Assembly: GCA_949775045.1 (NCBI GenBank)
Contig: OX459105.1
Location: forward strand, 6,369,069 to 6,433,068
Reading direction: 5' to 3'
Length of the DNA stretch: 64,000 nucleotides
Origin: Metridium senile
Lineage: Eukaryota; Cnidaria; Anthozoa; Actiniaria; Metridiidae
Part shown: in pieces, positions 50,646 through 59,298 of the stretch
Numbering within the stretch: position 1 is the first letter of the stretch
Layout of the letters: each line of letters begins with the position of its first letter
Translations under genes and position numbers: made by a program
Notes under the pieces: generated by a model
What the model was told of the DNA's origin: nothing
Seen by the model: only the letters and a program-made list of their open reading frames with translations
The model's database searches: none

Positions 50646-51943
50646 TTGTTAAAGTGCATTTTCTCAAATACATTTTTGCTGGTGGGTGACGTGTTTACTT
50701 GGTTGTTAATCTTGACAAGTTAATGGTGGCTGATGTATGAGACTTTAATCATTGCACAGTCCCTAACATCAGAAAAAAACATAAATCACTTTTTTAACGT
50801 GCCAATGTATTAGCCACTGACTAATTGGGAAAACTAAGAATCAGACTCACTACCTCTGCGTTAAATAAATGGAAGCTAGCGAGTTAAGTAGTATAGGCTG
50901 CGTCGATGTTTGATATCAACGATAGATAATAGAATAAAATTTGTAACAAACAACACTGCTTTCTCTCTGAAAAAAAAACACGAGTGGTATAAACGAATAT
51001 CTAGGGGAGGGTAAAAGGATGAAACTCCCCAATGTCTTCATAAAGGTTTATAGAATTAAGTACAAGTTTAGATTTTGGGCGGAGCATCAGCATAAGAAAG
51101 ATGTAAGACTACCCCCTCCCTTTTTCTGCCTCAGCTGCCTATATGAAATATCACCAAATAATCGACTTTATTATACGGATAATAGTGTTTTACAGGAAAC
51201 TAATTAAAACACTCGTATTTTCCATATTTTCACTAGTGAAGATACAAAAACCTTATGTACCAAATGTCCTGTATGAACTCGCGCAAAAATATTTTTTATC
51301 CTTTTTGTCCATATAATATAAAGAACTTTATATACACGTTGGCTTGAAGATATGAATTTTATTTTCTCGTTGTAAAAGCAACATTTTACATATACAACAT
51401 TTTGAATATTTGACACTGATTATGTTTTCGTGTTCATTCTAGTCAGTCCTTCGCCAGCTAGTACATGTTTTCAAAGTAAAGAAAAGCAATAAATTACGCT
51501 ATATTTACAAGTACTAAGGGTATTTCATTCCAATATAAGTGCTTTTTCTTTACTGTTTTTTTTTTTTTTTTGTAAAAACCAGATTCAATCAAAATACCTT
51601 TCCTTATTTTTATTTTGTTTGCGGATTTAGTAAATTCAATGATATGAAAAACAAAACACACACACAAGATACGGCTTATAAAAGTCTGAGCCTGAGGGCA
51701 TACGAAAAACAGCACATGGCTGCTAGAACAGGTATGCCTTTGGTCATTATAGTTATTATTCACTTTCGAAACCCATTATCATATTTTAAACATCAATGCA
51801 ATAAGCTTTTGAAAATTTATAAAGTACATTTTTCGCATTGCCACTGATTATTTCCAAGCATTTTAATGGTTTTGTTTATTGTTGATTGGCTGGTTTTGGA
51901 ATGAGATAATCATTAGTGATATCATATTTGAAGCTAGTGGAAC

Positions 51944-51950
51944 TATTTAA
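51944..51950 (+). promoter_or_regulatory. Copy C TATA-like box
   Basis: TATTTAA aligns with the TATA-like boxes of copies A and B. The following 5' exon has small insertions before its GTATGT donor. Confidence 0.45.
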
Positions 51951-52043
51951 CCAACGCACACAAGACCTTCATGAACTCTTGTCAGTGACGGCATAGAAGG
52001 TATACCCGGTATGTAGTACTAGATTATCTATGCTCTTTACGTT

Positions 52044-52388
52044 CCTTGCTTCCTTGCTTCCTTGCTTCCTTGCTTCCTTGCTTCCTTGCTTCCTTGCTTG
52101 CTTGCTTGCTTCCTTGCTTCCTTGCTTCCTTGCTTCCTTGCTTCCTTGCTTCCTTGCTTCCTTGCTTCCTTGCTTTCTTGCTTCCTTGCTTCCTTGCTTC
52201 CTTGCTTCCTTGCTTCCTTGCTTCCTTGCTTCCCTTCCTTCCTTGCTTCCTTGCTTCCTTGCTTCCTTGCTTCCTTGCTTCCTTGCTTCCCTTGCTTCCT
52301 TGCTTCCTTGCTTCCTTGCTTCCTTGCTTCCTTGCTTCCTTGCTTCCTTGCTTCCTTGCTTCCTTGCTTCCTTGCTTCCTTGCTTGCT
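52044..52388 (+). repeat. CTTCCTTG 8-bp tandem array (about 43 units)
   Basis: Near-perfect CTTCCTTG units, with a few CTTG and CCTT variants. Copies A (about 40683-40710) and B (about 48610-48638) hold only about three units at the same place in the first intron. The 8-nt period leaves several frames open on both strands, giving long low-complexity ORFs that are not genes. Confidence 0.95.
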
Positions 52389-53274
52389 GTACTCCTCTGT
52401 ATGGTGTTTTTGTCCGTCCTGCTGATACACAATGAAGTCAGCGGTTATACTGGTCAAGTTGGACGAAGGTCTTTTGAACGAAAATTGGATGGAAAAAAGG
52501 TTAGTTATTCTAAATTATTGTACAAAAATTCAACTTAGATATATATAATATAGATATTATATATATAAAATTGTTCGGTTTACTTATTAGATATTTCCTT
52601 ATCATAAGATATATTCAATCAAAACGAGTGAGGCGAATAGCACATTCAAAGTGTGCTTGCGAGTGCATGTAGCCAAACTGAAAAAAAGAAAAAAAAGAAA
52701 TTGAATATAATGATAATGAAAAATACAATTTAATTATCTTGAACCCTGATGAAAGACATAAATTACTATCCTAGTCCTTTCGACTTCCATATTAAAAATA
52801 AATAAAAACATGATTATAAAAAATAAGCACTCCCATCATAAAGAGCAAGAAGAAATATGTAGCAGTTGGAAGGTTGTGTTGCTATAATTGTAATGATAAA
52901 TATAAGCTAATTGAAGCTATTTGAAATCAAAATTAGTCAAGAGCGATTTATAAAAGTTCTGTGACCTGTTTCCTCGCTAGCCTTGTGGTGTTTCACACTT
53001 CTGAAATTCTCAACTTTTTCAAGAATTTAACATTTTTTCTCAAACGTTTTACCTTTGTTGATGTCATTATGATCTATATAATTTGGGTGTATAGGTCAAT
53101 TAACATATGAATATAAAACACAAATATGATATGAAGTGACGCCGAAGTGGCATTCGGTCTTATACCACTGAAAAATCCTTTTCAGCTAACTTGTTTGTAT
53201 TATTGTTTTAGGCAAACCTGCCGGATAGCAACAAAGAACTACCAACTGTGAGGACTTCGCCGAGTATAAAATAA
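52389..53274 (+). pseudogene. Secreted peptide precursor, copy C, 5' truncated by repeat expansion
   Basis: Exon remnants 52389-52499 and 53212-53274. The second half of the signal peptide, YTGQVGRRSFERKLDGKK and the second exon (ANLPDSNKELPTVRTSPSIK) are present with intact GTTAGT donor and AG acceptor. The start codon, the first nine signal residues and the 5'-intron acceptor seen in A and B are replaced by a CTTCCTTG array. An internal ATG at 52401 could still give a 53-aa product with a shortened hydrophobic leader, so loss of function is likely but not certain. The exon 2 tail is more diverged (one codon fewer, ends in IK). TATA and 5' exon sequence remain at 51944-52010. Confidence 0.7.
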
Positions 53275-53319
53275 ACGTGACGCATAGAGGAAATATTTTC
53301 TTTCCCAACAAAAATATTA

Positions 53320-53627
53320 CAGTGCGAATCACAAAACCGTGGGCACCTAGAAATATTTTAGAAATCGTTTATTATTCGTTGAACAACTCAGAAACAACTA
53401 TATCACCACAAGAAGTTTGACTGATTTGTAGTATGATAAACTTTTTGTAGTTAAAGTTGTCTGTGAGTTGTTCAACGAACAAGAACTCAGAAACAACTAT
53501 ATCACCACAAGAAGTTTGACTGATTCTGATAAACTTTTTGTAGTTAAAGTTGTTTGTGAGTTGTTCAACGAACAAGAAACGATTTCTAAAATATTTCTAG
53601 ATGCCCACGGTTTTGTGATTCGCACTG
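53320..53627. mobile_element. 308-bp TA-flanked palindromic MITE just after copy C stop
   Basis: CAGTGCGAATCACAAAACCG...mirrored by CGGTTTTGTGATTCGCACTG, TA on both sides. Copies A and B have the uninterrupted AATATTAAATTT there. The interior is a direct duplicate of CAGAAACAACTATATCACCA (53390 and 53490). Confidence 0.9.
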
Positions 53628-53849
53628 TAAATTTTGTTATAAAGATTAAATTTGTTTTAATTTTGTTTTGATTCTTTTAAAATTTGTGATTTAGAACATC
53701 AACTTAAAGCTCAAATTTGCCTAAATAGTACATTATTTCGAATGGCGCGCGTCGACCACAATGCAAAAGGATCCACTCGGCCAGATGAAAAAAAAAAAAA
53801 ATTAAAAACGCATACCCTTCTCGGCATTGCCATGGTAACACCACTTACT

Positions 53850-53950
53850 ACAAATGGAAACTAGCGAGTGAACTATTATAGGCTGTGTCGGTGTTTGATA
53901 TATTAAACGATAGGTTATTATAATGAAATTTGTAACACCGTAAAAAAATA
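53850..53950 (-). repeat. ACGGTGTTACAAATTTCATT repeat, reverse copy
   Basis: TTTTTTACGGTGTTACAAAT block on the minus strand. Related pieces open units B and C (46863-46935, 50868-50940). Confidence 0.75.
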
Positions 53951-54007
53951 TGAACTGGGGACGAGAGTGAACTACTTCCGAAACTAAGAAAGAAGAGGAA
54001 GGACGGA

Positions 54008-54309
54008 CCACAGGTAGCCCAAGCTAACTATCTGTGGTTTCATATAAAGCCTTTTATGGGAGAATATATGGCGGTTTTAAAAATATACAACATTTATATC
54101 AGTTAATACAAAAAATAAACGTCCATGCTTGTTTCTTATGTTTTACTTTGACTCCCTGTGAATTTTCAAGCCATTTGGAGCAGTATTGAGTGATTATTGA
54201 ACAATGGAGAGGCAAATTAATTGTATTATTTATATCAATTTTGTATATTTTTAAAACCGCCATCTATTCTCCCATAGATCCACAGATAGTTAGCTTGGGC
54301 TTCCTGTGG
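54008..54309. mobile_element. MITE, TIR CCACAGGWAGCCCAAGCTAA
   Basis: CCACAGGTAGCCCAAGCTAA with CTATCTGTGG mirrored by CCACAGATAG with TTAGCTTGGGCTTCCTGTGG. Inner arms TTTTAAAAATATACAA / TTGTATATTTTTAAAA. GGACGGA lies on both sides. Confidence 0.85.
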
Positions 54310-54424
54310 ACGGACGGAAGAAAATAAACTATCAGTTTGATTATAAATGTGTTTTGAGCTTGGCTGCCTCGATTCTTTTTTTTTAACTATTTGTAGAGCA
54401 GTAGTCAGTAAAGTTAAGTCAACA

Positions 54425-54640
54425 TTTTTTACGGTGTTACAAGTTTTATTATATTACGTATCATTTATATCAAAGGCCGACGCGGCCTATTTCCATTTGT
54501 AGAGCAGCAATATTAATTAAGACTCAAAAAATCAAAATAACTACATGTACCCCCTCCCTCCTGATATTACCTATCGTTTATATCAAACACCGACGCAGCT
54601 AGTTTACTCACTAGTTTCCATTTGTAGAGCAGCAATATTA
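54425..54640 (+). repeat. ACGGTGTTACAAATTTCATT repeat, two tandem pieces
   Basis: ACGGTGTTACAAGTTTTATT...CGACGCGGCCTA, then TTACCTATCGTTTATATCAA...CATTTGTAGAGCAGCAATAT repeated. Confidence 0.75.
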
Positions 54641-54699
54641 ATTAAGATTCAAAAAATCAAAATAAGTACATGTACAAAAATAAAAATAAAACTTTAACT

Positions 54700-56500
54700 A
54701 TGATAATAAATTTATAATGTTGAGAAAGGTCGATCATTGATATGTATGGATTTAATAAATCAGTATGTCATGAGTGATTGTTTTTGTACCAAAAAAATTG
54801 ATCTCTGCTTTTGATTTCAACAATGTCACAGGATTAAAGTTTATCCCATTGGTATTTAGCTAGATAAATACTTATAACACAGAACAATAATATTTCCAAA
54901 CTATATGACATACATTGAACGAAAATCATTTATCACTGATTTCGTTAACTGCCCTAAATTGGAAAAAAGTGAGCCATATTTGACAAAACCTCGCAAAATA
55001 GCTGTTTCTATAGAAATGCTAATTATTTGTGACATCCGTCACTTAGCGTTCAACAAGTCTGTCACGACTCGGTGAACCATTCGGTCAATAACGTCAGTAA
55101 GATATTACTCTAACTTTACGCGATCCTAATGACCAGACCCGAGGGTTTTGAACGGCAGATAACCGCACTTTGCATATCACCTTACATCAGTTACGTGGCT
55201 GTCTAATTCATCTGTTGGCTAGTTTGAAACTCTTGGCGACTCTGTGGACGAAACTATGTGCCTAAATACTTGATAATCAATCACTTTGTGCTACAAAACT
55301 ATCAAGGACACGAAAATAAGATCGTCGAAACCGGTAAGATTATATTAATGCTATTTATTAACAGTTTTTGCTGCCGTTGTTTGTCATTTTGCTTCATTTA
55401 TCATGGCATAGTTGTACCTATTCACTCAGTCAAACACATTTGAAATTAAAGTTGATATTACTAGTCAAATTATTTTATAATATCCCAAAATATCGGTTTG
55501 ATTTTCAAGGTTTATAAAATTGCGTGTTGTTGTAGACGGCTAGCACGGCTTGCCGTTTCTCGTACTTTAATTTGAGTTGAAAAAATTCCACAACGTGATT
55601 GAACTCTTTATTGTGCAAACATTCCAACAGTGTACGTTAATTAGCCACTTGTACATACAATTTATACAAGATCCTTTTAGCTTGAAAACCCAGCACCATT
55701 TGGCTAGAAATGTCTACGAATAATAAGCAATTATACCATGTTGTTTTTCACTAAGGAATTGAGCGAACTTTTGACCCTTTGAATTCATTCTCGAAGAACA
55801 ATTTGCTTTGTGCTTCCGAGAGTCCATGATAACATATTTACAGTGTTTTCCATGTGTGTGCATTCATGCTAGCAGTGTAATTTTGAGCGATGCGTTCTAT
55901 CACGCGAGAAAACAATTATTTTATTGCACAAACGTTTATCATTTTCACTAAGTGATGATAGAATCTCTCAATAATATGAACTTTTTTCTACTTTACTGAC
56001 TTACGGTGTGACTACAAGGATGAATGACTCATGTACAACTTTATACAACAACAACATTGTCCTCGGCCGGTAACTTAATTAAATAGTCGCTTCCTGAGTG
56101 AAAAACGGGCATATTTAATTACAATTTACTTAAAATATACTATATTTTTAGGTACATAGTTTTTAGTTACTTTTCTATCTACATACTACGTTTAGTTCTC
56201 GGTGAAACGAGGATTACTTATCAAGGCAATGTTCTTCCTTAAATGGTTCAAAATGCGTCCGGCTTGCAGTTTGTTAAGCTTTCTTTATTAATGACCTTGT
56301 TTACGTGTAAATGAGAGTGTTTAAATGGTGTTACGAGTCCTTTTATGGCCATGTATTTCTATTTAGTACGTTCATTGATATTCAAACAAATTCCAAAAAG
56401 ACAAAAAATTATGTTTTGTTTGATTTTTTCAGGAACTCATTATAACGTAATATAATGAAATTTGTAACACCGTAAAAAAAACTTTACACAGTAACTTCAT
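54700..56500. other. Intergenic DNA upstream of KANK, no ORF of note
   Basis: Apart from the possible 5' exon ending at 55333 I see only AT-rich unique-looking sequence. Confidence 0.4.
55200..55333 (+). other. Possible 5' noncoding exon of the KANK gene
   Basis: ACCG|GTAAGA is a good donor after 55333 and the preceding sequence is less AT-rich than its surroundings. The next acceptor on the strand with a good start context is the one before 59299. No ATG-initiated frame joins it. This is only a candidate. Confidence 0.25.
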
Positions 56501-56525
56501 TTTGTTTTGAAGAAATAGAAAACGA

Positions 56526-56690
56526 GGCAGCGTGCTCTGTTGAGTTATAGAGCACGCGGGGATTTTAAGAAGACGAGAGAAGCATTAGGAGAAGCACGAC
56601 GCGTAGCGGAGTGCTTCTCAGCGCTTCTCGAGTCTTCTTAAAATTCCCAAGTGCTCTATAACTCGATAGAGTACTGCTGCCGATTTTTTT
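56526..56690. mobile_element. Palindromic MITE (GTTGAGTTATAGAGCACGC)
   Basis: TGTTGAGTTATAGAGCACGC...TTTTAAGAAGAC is mirrored by GTCTTCTTAAAA...AGTGCTCTATAACTCGATA. The loop contains GAGAAGC / GCTTCTC pairs. Confidence 0.8.
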
Positions 56691-56740
56691 ATTTCTTTTA
56701 TAAAATATTCAGTAGTTAAAATCAAACAAATCGACGCTAC

Positions 56741-56815
56741 ATGGACTGTTGAGTTATAGAGAACGCTTCTCAGCCAATCAGAGCGCGCGATTTAAATCAA
56801 ATATTTTATAATCTA
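56741..56815. repeat. Dispersed repeat with CCAATCAGAGCGCGC, second copy
   Basis: ACTGTTGAGTTATAGAGAAC...TCAGCCAATCAGAGCGCGCG...CAAATATTTTATAAT, as at 7740. Confidence 0.6.
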
Positions 56816-57012
56816 CATTAAAAAATTCATGAATAATTAATGAGACATTTTCAAAAGAAATCATGACCATGACGAGTGTTGTAAATCTGATACAACACTA
56901 GTGTTGTATATCCTGATTTGCATAAGTTTTAACTGGTAATTTTACGGCAAAATTTATTTTAATCTTGAAAATTTTGGTAAAATATGAAAGAGCTAACCTA
57001 GACATTTTTTAA

Positions 57013-57120
57013 GTAGTTTACAACATTCGCGTCCGTGTTGTATCGGCGATACAATCGCGCGCCTTCGGCTTGCGATTGTATCTGCCGATACAACACGGCC
57101 GCTCATGTTGTAAACACTAC
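57013..57120. repeat. 108-bp near-perfect hairpin
   Basis: GTAGTTTACAACATTCGCGT...CGATACAATCGC pairs with GCGATTGTATCTGCCGATAC...ATGTTGTAAACACTAC around a CCTTCGG-type loop. Confidence 0.85.
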
Positions 57121-57149
57121 GTATCGTTTACTCAGTAAAGTGAACATTT

Positions 57150-57420
57150 TTTACGGTGTTACAAATTTCATTATATTACCTATCTTTTATATTAAACACC
57201 GACGCAGCCTATACTAGTTTACTCGCTAGTTTCTATTTGTTACGGTGTTACAAATTTCATTATATTACCTATCTTTTATATTAAACACCGACGCAGCCTA
57301 TACTAGTTTACTCGCTAGTTTCTAATTGTTACGGTGTTACAAATTTCATTATATTACCTATCTTTTATATCAAACACCGACGCGGCCTACACTATTTTAC
57401 TCGCTAGTTTCCATTTATAT
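57150..57420 (+). repeat. Tandem copies of the ACGGTGTTAC repeat (three units, about 90 bp)
   Basis: Units start at about 57153, 57241 and 57330, each TTACGGTGTTACAAATTTCA ... CGACGCRGCCTA ... CTCGCTAGTTTC. Confidence 0.9.
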
Positions 57421-58025
57421 CAAACAACAAATTATAATATACAAAAATTACTCCTCAAAACTACTCTAAACTGTGTATCAAACCGGTACCCAGGATATTT
57501 TTTCATGCTTTTAAGATATTTCCATATTAATTTGAGTTCTGTACCACGAAGCCTATCTATATGATATACAGTAATTTCCGAAAACCATGAATTCTCATCT
57601 TTCCCATAATCATAGTGCCTTCTGTATTTGCGGGTTAGATATTGTAATTCAAACTTGTTTGATTTGAATTACAATTTGTTTGATAGTGCCCGCCGCGGAG
57701 GGATACTATCAGCGCATAGTGCCCGCTGAGTGAGAAAAATTTAGTACGTTCTCGGGCGACTATTTGTTTTTCTGAACATCCAGTTTCCGCGGACAACTAT
57801 CATAGCATAATGCCCTCGATTAAACTACTCTATCGTTTAAAGTAAACTGAATAATTCCCAGTTCCGGTCTCTCTAGCTTCGTCTTCCTTCTTGAAACAGG
57901 AAGCCCAAAAGTAAAAAGGAGGCTATGGCGAGTTTATAAAGTTGCGTGACGACACATATACGGCTGCGTATGAGAGCAATTAATTACCCGAGGATGGAAC
58001 AAAATATCGAGTAAACTCAGACTAG

Positions 58026-58051
58026 CCCCCCCCCCCCCCCCCCCCCCCCCC
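58026..58051 (+). repeat. Poly-C run (26 bases)
   Basis: Uninterrupted C run. A 26-base G run lies at 19962-19987. Confidence 0.95.
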
Positions 58052-58920
58052 ATCAAATATCAAATGGCCCGAACCATGCATTGCTTTTGTGAACTTATCT
58101 GCAAGAAATCTGTCAGTACATAAGATGCCTCTTTTAGTTATAGGCCAGGTCAATTATAAACTTGTGCTTTTAATACAGTGGCAGTCAGCGATTTGCCTCA
58201 AGCTATAAATTTGAAGAGAAAAGTTAATATATCTCCCTTAAGACCCGTTTGCAACTAGCCAAAAAATTAGAAAGAAATGCTCTAAAACGTCCAAAAACCA
58301 CCCATAATGACATTAGCAATTATATTGTTTGAAAATACTCGACATCTAGGCCACAGCGAGTTGTACTAAATTTCCAGCATGTTCAAAGTTTTAGCAACAA
58401 AGCTGCAACATAAAATCGACATTGAAATAGATGCTCATATCGCGCAACAAAATGGTTATTAAACGGGCCTTTAACTTAAGCAACACTGTAAACGTTAGCC
58501 TCAACAGAAAGCCTCAGAAATAAAGAGAGCACTTCGATACTAGCGAAAGAGGAAATTTTGAGAAAGTCTAACCACATGTACAGGCATTACAGACTAAATA
58601 TCTGTGGTTTGGGGCTTCCTGTGTTATTTTTTGAGTCAATTGAAGATCAATGGATAGTATTCAAATATTGTACCATTTGAAATATTTTCTTTAGTTAGTA
58701 ATGATTTTTTATTCGAAAATATAAATCATGAGTTTAGGAAGGTTTATGTGTGGTCTTTGGGGCCATTTTAGGAGGTTTTGAGAATTCCTGTCGTCTATAT
58801 ATCTATCACTTCACAGATATAGAAATTATAAAACTAGTACATTCTCCTAAATTATTTTAAGACCCTGTTAGTTGGTGAAATCGGTACTAAAACCCGAACC
58901 TCCCGCATGCTCGATCAACC

Positions 58921-59067
58921 TCGGCCTCGATATCGTGTAATATATTCTAAAGAATTTGATTACAGCTCGCGGTAATTTGAGTACACATTATCAAACAATT
59001 GAAACACTTAAATTCCAAGGGCTGTAGTCAAATTCTAAAGAATATATTACACGCTAACGAGGCTGAG
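58921..59067. mobile_element. MITE, TIR CCTCGATAKCGTGTAATATA, copy 2
   Basis: GGCCTCGATATCGTGTAATA mirrored by TATTACACGCTAACGAGGCT; the interior TTGAAACACTT...GGGCTGTAGT matches 17469-17595. Confidence 0.8.
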
Positions 59068-59113
59068 GACAATGGAAAGGTCCATTGACCCTACCAAGGT
59101 GTGGCTGATGCTT

Positions 59114-59266
59114 TAGCACAGATTTCGTATGACTGTGAAAAGTTCAATGCTGTGTACGTGCCTTGCCGCGACCGTGATGTTTATATAATTGTGTCGTGCC
59201 TCGCCGTGCGTTGACTGCGTTCGTGCCGCGAGCTTTTACTAGCAATATACGAAATCTGTTCTAGTA
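59114..59266. mobile_element. MITE, TIR AGCACAGATTTCGTAT, copy 2, abutting the KANK exon
   Basis: Same element as 404-551. It ends about 30 bases before the splice acceptor of the large KANK exon. Confidence 0.7.
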
Positions 59267-59298
59267 ACTCAGACGTTGATTTCTTGACTTTTGCAGGC

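Larger units (their letters stand above)
34060..53700 (+). repeat. Segmental tandem triplication carrying the peptide genes (units A, B, C)
   Basis: Matching blocks: about 34080-34190 + 34640-34760 with 46980-47175 and 50985-51180; 35385-36036 with 47506-48160; 40223-40720 with 48158-48650 and 51700-52070; 43849-45830 with 48655-50640 and 52389-53320. Unit B is about 4 kb. Unit A is enlarged by insertions of 0.44, 4.2 and about 3.1 kb. Unit C lacks about 0.65 kb of the upstream block. A and B are the most alike. Confidence 0.85.

Noticed and set aside
52030..52538. Long ORFs on both strands (LASLLPCF repeats, KQGSKEAR repeats)
   Set aside because: By-products of the CTTCCTTG array. The only ATG-started plus frame ends out of frame with the peptide exon.
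59284..59298. Upstream Met of the KANK open frame (MTFAG)
   Set aside because: It overlaps the TTTTGCAG splice acceptor; the ATG at 59299 is the likely start or an internal Met of a longer spliced protein.
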